Positions 51,034 to 64,000 of a stretch of DNA of 64,000 nt are shown one piece after another. The notes beneath the pieces were generated by a model. The model had not been told where the DNA came from, ran no database searches, and saw only the letters and a program-made list of their open reading frames with translations. Numbering within the stretch: the stretch's first letter is position 1; each line of letters starts with the position of its first letter. The DNA is from Batillaria attramentaria. Taxonomy: Eukaryota; Mollusca; Gastropoda; Batillariidae. A program made the translations under genes and the position numbers. The stretch is taken from NCBI GenBank assembly GCA_018292915.2, contig JACVVK020000005.1, forward strand, positions 5,392,501-5,456,500, written 5' to 3'.

Positions 51034-52067
51034 GGTCAGCACTTAGTATCCACCCGTGGCCAAGATCGGAAGCAATTAGGAGTCATACACATTCATACAC
51101 TATGCACACCGGTGCCCCATCACCGGAATCAGAAATGAAACACTCCTTTCTATCCACCTGTAGTCTCAAACTCTCCACTATCCGCTCTGTTTAATCCTCA
51201 CGAACAGACTGAAGCCATTCAAATGAAATCCTCACTCCGAAGTCTCTTTGCTGATCATTGTTGATCGGTCGGCTCCCGTGTCATTGTTGCGTTCGCCGCT
51301 AGTCATTTAGTAAAGCCAGGTCTCCGATCGTTTGCCCATTGCAACGGTAAATCCGGGCGAACCTCACTTTCCCTCGCCTAACCCACTTGGGATACTGGCC
51401 TGCTCTATCATACCTGGCCGCAGACAGGTACAATCATGCACAATGGTTTCAATACCTTACACCCGGTTCACCCGATCGCCTGGCCTGCAGAGATACGAGT
51501 GGCCAACTCCACAAAACACCCGACGAACACACGCTATCCACACGAACCTGTGGATGCCAAAGCGTGTGTCAAGATACACAGAAACTAAAGGGTGTGAACC
51601 ACAACCTCCACCCAAGCTGGACACGGTCAACGCTCTCCAGCCAGACAACGAAGTCCATAAGTTCACACACAGCGGGTGACACAGGAAATACCCGCGCGTA
51701 GAACACAACTGCGACAACACACAACTCGTGTGCTCGCCGAGTTGTGACGCCGGAGCCGCGCTGGCGTTTCAACCAATCAAGAAGCGGGACGAGAGAAGCC
51801 CGAGGAAAAACCTGGATCGGGACCTCGATAAAGGACTCTAACGGGCAGCGGTCAACTGTGGGAACAATGAACACGAAAATGAGGGCAACCATTGACACAG
51901 ACGAACAATAAGTGTCATCAGTGAATTTTAAAAAACATCGACGATCGTATGCAACGTTCAAGCTTTGTTGCTGTCCATGGCCTGATTTTTTGGGTGGTCT
52001 ACCGATGACTCGAAGAACATCAGTTTGTTATGACAGTACTATTCTCATTTCATCCTGCCCCAAAACT
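51034..52067 (-). promoter_or_regulatory. CCDC88 5' flank / leader region
   Basis: Sequence upstream of the CCDC88 start codon. A GC-rich stretch with GACGCCGGAGCCGCGCTGGC at about 51746 could be near a transcription start. No specific site can be assigned. Confidence 0.3.
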
Positions 52068-52470
52068 TAATAATAATAATAATAATAGTATTGTATAGGC
52101 GCTTTTCCCAATTTCATGAATCGGCTCAAAGCGCTGCGAACTGAACCCAACACGCACGCTCACGTGAATCACACGCATCCTCTCACACACTGGACATAAA
52201 CACATTACAATCACGTGGTGCGAAGGGTCAGCTCAGCTATTTAAATTTCGGAATTTAGAATTGTATTTATTTTTTTTAAATTTGGTGGGCTGAACATTTC
52301 CAAAGCAGAGGGGGAGGAAGCCGGAGTACCCGGAGAGAACCCCCGACGATCGGCCCGAATGAACGGTGCCACGTACGAGAAGGAAAAATTCTTCGCCCCG
52401 AATGGGACTCGAACCTCTGACCTCTCGCATTGGTGACAAGTCTCTTAACCACTAGACCACCGACCGAAAT
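52068..52470 (-). mobile_element. SINE type S3, copy 2
   Basis: Same body in reverse (GGGCTGAACATTTCCAAAGC, GAATGAACGGTGCCACGTAC), with one box B (GGGACTCGAACCTC) and box A at TAACCACTAGACCACCGACC. It lacks the duplicated head of copy 1. Confidence 0.78.
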
Positions 52471-52688
52471 GAAGTAACCCCCCCTCCCCCCAAAACCCCC
52501 CCCCAAAAAAACAACAACAACAACAACAAAACCACAAGACAAAACAACAACAACAACAAAACAATGATGAAATCAAATTTCTTGGTGCTCCTACAATTCT
52601 CTGTTATGGAGGAGTGTTTGTAACAAGAGATCTCTCTAGTAAAAAGCATACAAATTTCAGTAAAACCAGAGAAGATGTAATATACATA

Positions 52689-52885
52689 CAGTACTCCTCG
52701 CTTAAGGTGACCCCGCACGGGACCAAAATTTTTTTTGATCTTATCCGAGGGGCACGCTAAACAGTCCTCTGATAAGATCAACTACCAGTAAAAAACTTGA
52801 TCTTATCCGAGGAGCTCAATATTTGGCGATTATGTCATTTTTTTCTAATTTTAGACCGAAAGACTTTCCGCCAAAATATGTAATT

Positions 52886-52926
<41 letters not shown>

Positions 52927-53656
52927 AGCACAAACGAACGCAAATGCATATACCCCCCCCCCCCCCTGTTTTTTTTTTCCGAACCCTGTGGATCGCCCCT
53001 GTTGAGGGATGGTTGCACTGATGTTTCGTGAACAGCAAAAGTACTTCAACTTGCCTTCCGACTAAGCCTAGAAATTAACCAGGTCTCTCGCTCTCCCCCC
53101 CCCCTCCCCTCCCTCCCTCTCTAACAACATAAGTATCACCACCACCACCATCATATCGCCACATTGCTCCCTGCATTCCAGCTCTTATCTTTCACAAAGA
53201 TTGTACCAATTTCTAGATCTAAAAGGACCCTGAACGAAATAAGAAATCTTTTGTAAGTATACTCATCTGCGGTAAACTATCTTTATCGTCAGTTCATCAA
53301 AAACAAGCCCCCCCCCCCCCCCCCTTTCAGTTTCCATTTTCATTCTTTGGGTATCATCTCGTGGAATAAAAATGAAATAAAAATTCGTCTGTTTCGTCTT
53401 CGCCTCGCAGTGCAAATCCGGGTGTTGTTTCCAAGGGAAGCCACTCTCATCACATGGATTTCATCTTAAGCGGTAGTCTTCTCCATTTGGGAACCAAAAC
53501 GGGGGTGACGTAATCCGAGGTTTTCCCTTATCCGAGGTGACGCTAAGCGAGGAATTCTAAATGGTACAAAGAAGGCTTTTGGCCGGGACCAACAACCTGA
53601 TTGATCTTATCAGAGGTGTGACCTTAAACGGTAGTGACGTTAAGCGAGGAGTACTG
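52689..53656. mobile_element. pogo/Tigger-type (Tc1/mariner) non-autonomous element
   Basis: CAGTACTCCTCGCTTAA at 52689 and its perfect inverse ending at 53656 are flanked by TA on both sides. CAGTxxxCCTCG-type ends and a TA target are typical of pogo-like elements. Subterminal repeats of CTTATCCGAGG occur near both ends. Length 968 bp; no transposase was seen. A CA tract and C/T runs lie inside. Confidence 0.78.
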
Positions 53657-54062
53657 TATATATGTACATACAACTCAGGAGAAAAAATGAAGGTTTTTCA
53701 AAATTCTGTATTTAATGACTGAAGTAATTTCAAAGTCTGCTTTTCTGCAAGATCTTGCTATTGTTGACAAAGTACAGCATAGTTCTGTTATTACATTATT
53801 TTGCTTGCAATGTTTCATCTGGGGGGGGGGGGAGCTGTTTTTTTGTTGTTTTTTTATGTGCATCTGCTTGTGTGACTGGCTTATATTAGTCAGTTATGCA
53901 ATCTCCACAATGAATTGATCCGACATGTCTGCAGAAGGGAAAGTACAATCTGTAGAGCAAGAAGCAGGGTCTGCTACATGTAATGTAAATATAATTTTGG
54001 TGCACATGTTCATGATCAGACATTGCTTTGAAGAACTCCAGCCCAGCCAGGCTATGTATGCC

Positions 54063-54066
<4 letters not shown>

Positions 54067-54129
<63 letters not shown>
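54067..54129. repeat. (GT)n microsatellite
   Basis: GT run ending GCGCGCG. Confidence 0.97.
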
Positions 54130-54133
<4 letters not shown>

Positions 54134-54949
54134 TGTATCGGTTGTTTTCAGTCCTACTCCTAGACGTATACAACATGTATGTTCTTTATCGGTGCAAACC
54201 ATAATAAATTATTGTGTCATCTGTGGGGTCTACACTCGGTCAGATCCAGCAGCCAGGTATCAATTCTGTCCTGAATTCCAAAGAGAGAGAAACTTTGGCA
54301 TGGCGCAGAACACTCACAGACACCCATCAAATACAGCACAAAAAGACATCACAAGAATGTTCGTTCCATTTTTATTCAACAGACTTACAAGCTGCAAGTA
54401 GCTGAAAATTCTAATCTGTGCTGTCTGCTCGATCGAAGATGAAAGCTTCACAACTACCATGTCAACGGAAAGCGCCCTCTTCTGGTCAAGGGAAATCACC
54501 GCTAAAACAATTCTGCCGGAGTCTCAGCAGAGTAATGTCCCATGCGAGGGACCCGCCTCAAAGCTTTGGTCCCACATAATAGAAATAGAAATACGGATCA
54601 CATAAGAGTCAGTTTGGTAATAGGTTGCTCATGCCTACTGCAGTACAGAGAGGATCACATGCTGTTGCCAGAGGCTGTCAGAACTTATAACGATCCGAAT
54701 TAAAAACAACAACAAAAAAATCAACGTAAATACCACTATGCCACTATCACCAGCTAAACCTTTAGAGCTGTGTGTTGTCAAATCAAATCAAAACATCTTC
54801 ATTGTCCAGTTTAGAGACAGATCGAAAAATTTTCTTCTGGTGCCCGCTCTGCACAGCATAAAATATGGTAAAGAATATCACAACATACACATATACTAAA
54901 ATTAATATTAACAGTAAAATGACTAAACTAGAGAGGCAAAAGCCTCCAT

Positions 54950-56034
54950 GGCTCCCTTGTGACAAGGGTCAAGGTCATTCACACAAGTGTATGTTTGTAA
55001 AGCTCTTATCACTATCTATCATCATGGCAAGTAAAGTGTCTCTGGCGTTCCGAGTTCCTGGCAATCTTACAATTTTCCCCCAAACAGTTTGTATGGCCTG
55101 GACCTTGGCTCAAGGTCATTAAAATGAGATCACCTCAATGTCTGTTATTATGCCAAGTTTGACGCCTCTAGTATTTGTAGTTCCTCTGAAAACGGTAATG
55201 TTAAAATTCACAACAGACAGCTTTAATGACCTTGACCTTCAGTCAAGGTCATTCAAAAAGGTAGGTCTCATTGCGGTCTATCATCATGCCTTGTTTGGTG
55301 CCTCAACTGTTTGTTGTTTCAGAGAAAATGCCAAGGTTAAAGTTTCCCCAAAACAGCCTGCATGACCTTGACCTTGACTAAAAGTGATTGAACACAGGTA
55401 TGTCAGTGAAGGTGTTGCCAATAACTATCATCATGATGCTTCTGGTTCTTCTAGATTCCCTGATGCTTCTGGTTCTTCTAGATTCCGAAAAAATGCAAAT
55501 GCAAAAATTTCCAAACAGACTGCTTTAATGACCTTGACCTTGGGTCAAGGTCATTTAAAATGGTTTGTGTGCATAGGTCTTTTCACTGTCTATCAGAAGG
55601 CCAAGTTTGGCGCCTCTGCTGTTTGTTATTTCTGAGAAAATGCCAATGTTAAGGTTTCACATAAATAGCTTGTATGGCCTTGACCTTGAAACAAGGCCAT
55701 TGAATACATGTATATCTGTAAAGTTTTTATCAATGTCTATCATCATGCAAAGTTTCAAACCTCTGGTCTTTGTAGATTCCGTGAAAATGCCAATGTAAAA
55801 TTTTCAAACAGACAGCGTTAGTGACCTTGAGTCAAGGTCATTCAAAATGATATGTTTTGAAAGGTCTTATGGTTGTCTATCAGCATGCAAAGTTTGGTGT
55901 CTCTGCTGTTTGTAGTTTCTGAGAAAACGACAACGTTAAAGTTTTCTGGACACACACACACACACACACAGACAGACAGACAGACAGACGACGGAGGGCT
56001 ATTACATAGACTCCCATTGTTACACAAGGGAGCC
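54950..56034. mobile_element. TIR element carrying a degenerate repeat array with TGACCTTGACCTT / TCAAGGTCA boxes
   Basis: GGCTCCCTTGTG (54950-54961) is inverted at 56023-56034. Inside, about seven units of roughly 130-165 bp each end in a palindrome-like box such as TGACCTTGACCTTGGGTCAA followed by GGTCATT. Units also share ATCATGCCAAGTTTG and TCTGAGAAAATGCCAA. A CA/CAGA microsatellite precedes the right terminus. There is no ORF of note. Confidence 0.68.
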
Positions 56035-56067
56035 AAAAAAATAAGAGTACATTCAGTTTAAAAACCG

Positions 56068-56071
<4 letters not shown>

Positions 56072-56104
<33 letters not shown>

Positions 56105-56240
56105 GCACTGTACTCTTAAAAGCATATACCTAAGATACCAGTGAACAATCAACCTTCCACATAGCACGTTTAAACTGTGACAAGCGTCGCACCAGTTAGG
56201 GGGGGGGGGGGGGTGGTAGAAAGTGAGACACATAGTTTTG

Positions 56241-56283
<43 letters not shown>

Positions 56284-56293
56284 CGTGCGTGCG
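56072..56293. repeat. (CA)n and (GT)n tracts with a G-run between
   Basis: CA 56072-56102; G-run near 56199-56212; GT 56242-56279, then GTGC units. Confidence 0.95.
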
Positions 56294-56427
56294 AGGTGGG
56301 GGAGGCTAGCAGAATGGTAACTTGGCTGCGTGATCCAGACTTCAGAAACACAGTGAAAGTTCAAGATGGAAACTGCACTGGGCACAAACGAGTTCCTGTA
56401 TGCATGAATGATTGTGAATGATTGGAG

Positions 56428-56597
56428 ATTATTGGCTGATCATCTGATTTGAGTTTATTGTTTTCAGGTTGTATGTATCAGTATAGCGATCAGCCCTTGA
56501 TGTGATAAGATTCTTGTCAAATCAAGGGTTGATCGCTATACTGATACATACAACCTGAAAACAATAACAAACTCAAATCAGGTGATCAGTCAATAAT
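56428..56597. repeat. Long near-perfect foldback (about 75-bp arms, 19-bp loop)
   Basis: Arm 56428-56501 is the inverse of 56521-56597 with three substitutions and one 3-nt indel. The arms contain GATCGCTATACTGATACATA. It could be a foldback MITE, a hairpin RNA source or an assembly snapback. Confidence 0.85.
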
Positions 56598-56862
56598 GAA
56601 GATGTATGTCTAGTCAACTTATTTATGCCTATGTTTGTGAGAGCCTCCACCCCTTCTCTCAGTATTTGATCTACCCTGTGTTGTCTTTGAAACTGTTCCA
56701 GTGTTGGTTTGGTTCATATAGGCCCCGTCGTGCCCTTTAGGATCAATCGTCTGCCACTACCTATTTGCATGCCCCTGTTCAGCAACAGTCTATCATACTC
56801 TATGGAATCAGTGATGACCAAAGCTTTGCTTGTGCAGCATTAGTCCAGTTCATCTTAGTGAG

Positions 56863-57126
56863 GCTCAGCTGGTATAGTTCGCCCATTAGGGAGTGCAAAT
56901 GTATACCAGTCATGCGCAGGAGGGGTGAATAAACTGCAGTCGTCCACAAACGAGGGCGACTGTATCCCTGCAGCGTGTGAGGGGGTGCAAATATACTCCA
57001 GGGACTGGCGAGGTGAAGTCACGTGGCCGTTGCCTTCGTTGTACGACTTTACTTTATGCAAAGTATCGACCGAACTGACTGGTATGTATTTGCACCACCT
57101 ATTGGGCGAAGTATACCAACTGAGCT
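56863..57126. mobile_element. MITE of about 264 bp with about 52-bp TIRs and 8-bp target duplication
   Basis: The left arm starts GCTCAGCTGGTATAGTTCGC and runs to about 56914. The right arm, from about 57077, is its inverse with several mismatches. TTAGTGAG flanks both sides (56855-56862 and 57127-57134). An 8-bp duplication suggests a hAT-like or related superfamily. Confidence 0.75.
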
Positions 57127-57469
57127 TTAGTGAGTGATTCAGATTCCAACATTCATAGAGTCTGTCTAGTGTTTACAGCATTGTGGGGTGCTGGGGATAT
57201 GGACTGTGTGTTAGTTGGGTTGCAACTTGGGTTGGAATCAAAGATGTGACCACTGTAAAAACCTACAGTGACACTGCAACCGTTACAAAATCCTGAATAA
57301 AGTCGGTGTACGTTTAAGGTTTTCTGTGTCGCCCAACAAGTCCGCAAAGACTGAAATTATGGGTGTAGGAAATCCAAGACAACAAAAGGCGACTGTAGTG
57401 TTCACTGATGGCTTTTCATTGCAAGATCATAAATCAACGCTTAAAGCACTCACCTGCTTGTGCATAAAC

Positions 57470-57800
57470 TTTTCAACAGTAAGACGTATAAACCGTTTCA
57501 TTTTTGTCGTGTTGCTCCCTACTGCACGAACCTGGATGTGCCACAGACAGATTTCCGTGTTTTCCCAAAAGTGTGCTACAATTACAAACTTTAGTGTACA
57601 GCATTTGTAACTTACAAAGTAGTGCAGCACATGCCTAAGACTCCTCACTATTGCTGGTCTTTTTAGGCACAGGTTGTCTGAAATGTTAGCCCAGCCAGTG
57701 AGGATGTCTGTTCCGTCATGTATGTCAGATCAGACTGTGACACCGATCTTGCCTCTACTCAAGATGAAAGCTAGCATGGGAAGCTCAGACTGGCACGCAT
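57470..57800 (+). pseudogene. Possible decayed THAP-type zinc-finger fragment
   Basis: One frame reads VAPYCTNLDVPQTDFRVFPK, reminiscent of the CxxxxCTN...FxxFPK start of a THAP domain (known in P-element-like transposases and host proteins). The frame breaks on both sides. A later frame reads SEDVCSVMYVRSDCDTDLAS. Weak evidence only. Confidence 0.25.
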
Positions 57801-58633
57801 CAATGGAAAGCATTCACCCGTAGAGGCTAGTTTGATCTTCTGAAGTGTGTGTGACTTCCTCCAGTCAGACCTGTGTGTGCGTTTCTGTGGTACATGACAG
57901 CGAAACCGTACTTCTGCTCCATTTAGCCGTCTTTCATCACACAAGTACATGAAATCACCAAGTGTCCCACAGAGCATCAAGCTCTGGCGTGGATGATTTT
58001 TTCTTCTCGGAAGAATCGTATGTATGCATTCACTGGAAGGAAATGTCTTGAATGCTCTCAAAAAATGTGCATGCAGGGGTTGGCATATATTACATAGACA
58101 CATAGTACATCAAGGTTGATGAACAGAGACCGGAGAAACACCTTTCACTACACCTCATACAAAGTTGCAGGTTGTTCAATGGTCATCGCATTGTGAGACA
58201 TTCAGTGGAGGCACTGGTTGAATGTGGTGCTACGTGCAAGGCACTACTGGTGTTTGAATAACCAGCATACCAGTGTCATTGTTTGCATACCATACATATA
58301 CCATATAAAGGCAACCGTACCCATGTCATAGAACAAGGGTGGAGGTGAGATTTGGGAGTTTTAACGCCAGCAAATCAATGTTCACTTTTTCAGGCGAAGG
58401 AAGTTCTTTATGCCGAACTAGTATTACAAATGACCACACATGTATAAGGTTTCCGACATCCACCAAGAAACAACAGGACAAAAACAAAAACACACCAACA
58501 AACCACAACCAACCAAAACACAAAAACAGAACACCAAGACAAAAACAAATGTGCTCATGTCCAATGACAGCACACTCTAACAAAATGTAAACACCCAAAC
58601 CGAAGACTCAACCCTTTATTTTGCAAACTGTCC

Positions 58634-60796
<2,163 letters not shown>

Positions 60797-60842
60797 TGTA
60801 GACTACCACCTGAAACAAGATCAATATAAAATGAAATGATCT

Positions 60843-61750
60843 GGGGACCTATGCATGGACACAACCTTCCGTAGGCACAGCCTAAACGCCAGCCTAAACA
60901 GCCTAAACGCCAAGTCTCAGACTTGGCAGTCTCGGTCTAAATTTCTCGCGCAACCGCTATGCATGGACGCGGACAACAGCCCAGACAACCAAGTCTCAGA
61001 CTTGAAGTCGGCCTACGTGACGTCATCTGCTTTATCTAAATTTAGAGTGTGGGATTCCGGTATTCCCCAGCCAATTGTGAGAGTACGCATGCGCATGTGT
61101 TCAACGAGACAGCCCAGCGCCGCGGGAAAGGAACAGCCAGCGGGATGCCTTACGCAATACACACCGCGCGCGGGCGGTCAGTCGGCCGGTACATGTGGCA
61201 GACTTACCCACCACGCGGCACTGTGCATCAGTTTCTGCGAGTCAAGTTGAACCTCGGGCCGGACTCAGACGTAAAAATACTGAACAACAGAAATAAAGGG
61301 GAATATTGCTTACGGAATGGATGACATACTCCCATATCACCTCTCAAGGAAGGTGAGCAAACTAAATGCAGAAATCTTTAGACTGGTGAGACTGGCACTG
61401 ACCGGATCGACTGAGCCACTGATGAGAGTGCCATGCAAAACAGTACACACCAAAGACACTCGCAGTATAGTACATATACCCGTAAAACACGATCTAGGCC
61501 TTGGCATAGTCGAATGAAACTCCACAACACCGAAAAACGCCATGCTGATTGTCGTTTAGGCCGAGCCTACGGCATTTAGGCCGCCGATTTCGCGTGACTA
61601 AATGTAGTAAATCGGGGCTGTTTAGGCTGCCGTTTAGACCCTGACTACCCCGTTGTCTGTGTCCATGCATACCGATTTCCGAGATTTAGTCAGAGCCTAC
61701 GAATTTAGGCAGGGCCTACGCGTTTAGGTCGTGTCCATGCATAGGTCCCC
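60843..61750. mobile_element. TIR element in the RPS27A 5'UTR intron
   Basis: GGGGACCTATGCATGGACAC at 60843 is matched inversely by the sequence ending at 61750. Each end also carries a second internal copy of TATGCATGGAC (near 60958) or GTCCATGCATA (near 61662). CCTAAACGCC, TTTAGGC and similar words recur subterminally. About 908 bp. The target duplication is unclear. Short internal open frames do not resemble a transposase I know. Confidence 0.72.
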
Positions 61751-62166
61751 TGATACTAGCGTTGGTGCAACATAGCCATGCATTAAAGCAATTAGAATTT
61801 TCCTTTGTACTACAAATGCAAAGAAACTGTTCCGTCATTTTAAGCCGTTTGACGGTATACAGATTAAAACTTAAGTATTCGCCATAATGTTTACTATACT
61901 AAACTAATGCCTAAGAAAGTACTAAGAGAAATATGCCTAACTAGGCTAAGAATGGCACGTGCGAATTCACGTCTTGAAAACCAGCATGGCCGCGCAAGTG
62001 CGGTCAAACTTCAGCCACAAATTTTGCCAACAAACACTTTAACGATTCTCTAATGTGATATTTTTATGAGATGTGTATTCTGATACATTAGATCTACTGT
62101 ATACCTGGGACAGACTGTACATTCACAAGCAAAATGTCTCCAAAAATGTAGAGAGGTTTTGCCTAC

Positions 62167-62197
62167 CTCCTAGCGTGACGATGGCGGTGTATGGAAA
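62167..62197 (-). other. RPS27A: Probable RPS27A non-coding exon 1 with TOP-like start
   Basis: On the minus strand a pyrimidine tract (TTCTTTCC) is followed by about 25 nt and a donor GTAGGC at 62166. A C-plus-pyrimidine start is the 5' TOP motif known from ribosomal protein mRNAs, and the coding exon upstream acceptor requires a leader exon. The exact start is inferred. Confidence 0.6.
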
Positions 62198-62560
62198 GAA
62201 CGGGCATGCGCAGTAAATTTTTACTCTCCACGAGACTTCCGGGTGAGGAGGAAAGAGAGTTTGGAAAGCTGACTATTAGCGCAAAGATATCCAATTCCGA
62301 TATACAGCAATGAGAATTAGATTGTTTATGGTATCGCACTGAAAAAATATCTTTACAATTTTAATGGTAACTGAGGATTTGAGATTAAAATATCCGTCTG
62401 CTTCCGGTTAATGCCTGGTTGATGCAGTTTCTTTCTCGTATCGCCCGAAATTTGGCTAGCCGAACGGCCTGATTGACATGTTCTTGTAGCGAGACAACGC
62501 TCGGTACGCTTCTGGGAGCACCCGGGTGATTGTGTAGGGGAATAATCTTGAGCAGCCAAA
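62198..62560. promoter_or_regulatory. Divergent promoter region between RPS27A and the TTC7-like gene
   Basis: About 360 bp separate the inferred RPS27A start and the TTC7 start codon. It contains GCATGCGCA at 62204-62212 (NRF1-like) and CTTCCGG at 62236-62242 (ETS-like). There is no TATA box at the expected distances. A shared head-to-head promoter is inferred. Confidence 0.5.
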
Positions 62561-63131
62561 ATGTCTTCGAAATCGAAGTACGTGAGAACGGAGTCAGAAA
62601 TTGAAAAGTACCGGAGTGAATCAAACTGGAAAAAGGCTGTAGAAGCAGCACGGATTGTTGAACATAAATCTTCAGAACTAGGTACGTATCATGGCCCTCG
62701 ATCACAGATACGCGTGGTTACTGCGTGCCGGAAAGTGCTGCAGCTGCTCTCTGTCTCTCTCTCTCTCTCATGCACGCCCACACAAGCGAATGCACATGTA
62801 TGGAATTGGGGAAATCAGAGGAGGTGTAGGTTATGGTTCAGCTCACAGCCGCCCCCATTCTATCATCCACCCAACTCCACCCTAGCACGGCAAATTGCCA
62901 GAACGCTGTAGCAGTGTTTCTTCTTAGTAAAGGTTTGGGAGAAAAGCTTACTTACACACTGGAACACCGTGTTTTGTTTCAGCTTCACTTGTTCAGCTTG
63001 TTTACGGGGAAAGCCAGCTAGAAGAGTATCTTCAGGAGAATGAACCACTGGAGAGGAACCAGCACAAGGCCAAGGCACAGCTCAAAACTGCAGAGGATCA
63101 GCTGCACAGAGCCAGCCAAGCCCAGGATAAG
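62561..63131 (+). CDS. TTC7: TTC7-like tetratricopeptide repeat protein 7, first two coding exons
   Basis: Exon 1 (62561-62681) starts MSSKSKYVRTESEIEKYRSE and ends one base into a codon before donor GTACGT. Exon 2 (62983-63131) follows acceptor TTTCAG in matching phase. It contains YGESQLEEYLQENEP and ends QAQDK before donor GTACAC. Together they give 90 codons. The Glu-Ser-Glu-x-Glu-x-x-Arg-x-Glu start and the GEAxLEQxLKEN-type segment match TTC7A/B N-termini. Family knowledge: TTC7 is a helical scaffold that, with EFR3 and FAM126, anchors PI4KIIIalpha at the plasma membrane. The TPR region lies outside the window. The start codon is the first ATG, close to the inferred promoter. Confidence 0.72.
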
Positions 63132-64000
63132 GTACACATTTTGATTTATTTGTTACTAACGGTACTTTATATGCCTTTTGGGAAATTCAGGCTGCTTCCC
63201 TTGAGGAATGTATGTTGCTGTGGTGCTGCACCACCCAATCTATCTGTCCTGGGTTTTGTTGTTGTTGTTGTTGTAGTTTTTTTTTTAATACTTTTTTTTC
63301 TGGGGGAGGTAAGCAGGCGGATCTTGATAGAAACCCCCGATGAGCAGCCCAGTAGCCAGGAATAACATGTATCATATAATATATCACAGGTGGCCTGGTC
63401 ACGAAACAATGCTTCGTCGTGACAGCGGGTGATGGTTGTGTAGTAGCGCACCTGCCACTAAGTTCCAGACGCGCCACCTATTACCCTGGTAGTGCTGAGC
63501 CCAGAATATTACCAGCAACCTCTATGGCTTCTTCAGCATAAGACAAATCATTTCAGCAAGACCAGGACTGATTAAGATTGACAGACATGCAGTGGGTGGT
63601 GGTAGTGTTTTTTGTTTGTTTGGTTTTTGCACAAAGTGGCGTACAGATGCTGAACTGGAAGTTACATCCTGTGTATATCTATGTATGTGTAAGCTGTGGC
63701 CGTGGTCCATAACCCATGACAGTTAAAGGAAACATGCCGTTCCTAGCCTCGCTGATCTTTTGTACGCATGTAGTTAGTGAAAGCCTTGCTATTCACCTGC
63801 CATCACAAATAAAATGTTCCTCTGTGAAAGGACTTGAGGTATGAAGGAAGATCCAAAGTGCACCCACATTCATGCGCGCGTGCGCACGCATGCACACACA
63901 CACACACACGTGCACAGGGAGATGCACACAGACACAAAAATGCATAAGTATATGTCCGTGTTTCTGCACCACGGTAATTTCAATGCATTCAGCTTATCTA

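Noticed and set aside
57771..58103. 110-codon minus-strand open frame
   Set aside because: Cys-rich but no known domain or splice partners. It overlaps the possible THAP-like remnant and may be coincidental.
61049..61324. Open frame inside the RPS27A-intron element
   Set aside because: 91 codons without a recognised transposase motif; retained only as part of the element.

Overview
The window is animal genomic DNA. It shows spliced genes with GT/AG introns, a single-copy-looking ribosomal protein gene, very dense CA/GT microsatellites, tRNA-derived SINEs, non-LTR retrotransposon tails and many short inverted-repeat (TIR) elements. Repeat style (RGGTCA-rich arrays, long CA/GT tracts, a SINE ending in CACCC repeats) and protein similarity suggest a lophotrochozoan, probably a marine mollusc and perhaps a gastropod. 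That placement is inference. Only three protein-coding genes are well supported, and together their coding exons cover under 2% of the window.

Genes. (1) A CCDC88 (girdin/daple family) gene runs on the minus strand. Coding exons 1 to 3 lie at 51033-50992, 50374-50286 and 23602-23497, with splice phases that match exactly. They encode the start of the N-terminal HOOK-like domain. Intron 2 is about 26.7 kb, and everything left of 23497 is probably intron 3. (2) RPS27A (ubiquitin fused to ribosomal protein S27a) is complete on the minus strand: four coding exons between 60796 and 58634 and a probable non-coding first exon near 62167-62197. Each of its three coding-region introns holds one copy of the same C/D-box snoRNA. 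(3) The first two exons of a TTC7-like gene start on the plus strand at 62561. It is divergent from RPS27A across a short region with NRF1-like and ETS-like sites.

Layout. 1-23.4 kb (probable CCDC88 intron 3) holds microsatellites, a 17-copy 62/63-bp minisatellite (4403-5466), a 29-bp minisatellite (10090-10853), SINEs, several MITE families and a truncated LINE. 23.5-50.3 kb (CCDC88 intron 2) holds a tandem repeat interrupted by a second SINE type, a LINE 3' end with a SINE inside it, a CGTACG-rich PIF/Harbinger-like element (34372-35457) and a 5.4-kb TIR element (about 42630-48030). The last of these has split an older SINE. 51-58.5 kb holds a pogo-like element (52689-53656), a TIR element with nuclear-receptor-type half-sites (54950-56034), a 170-bp foldback and a MITE with an 8-bp target duplication. 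58.6-64 kb holds RPS27A and TTC7.

The most unusual signal is inside the 5.4-kb element. A 17-nt box (consensus GTTGTGAWGTTATGWAC) recurs at least 14 times in one orientation, mostly at 172-199 bp spacing. In the left half most boxes are paired with an inverted copy 24-45 nt upstream. The same element carries a candidate small three-exon ORF interrupted by an amber codon exactly at a splice junction. Long open frames inside the minisatellites and CA/GT tracts are composition artefacts and are not annotated as genes.
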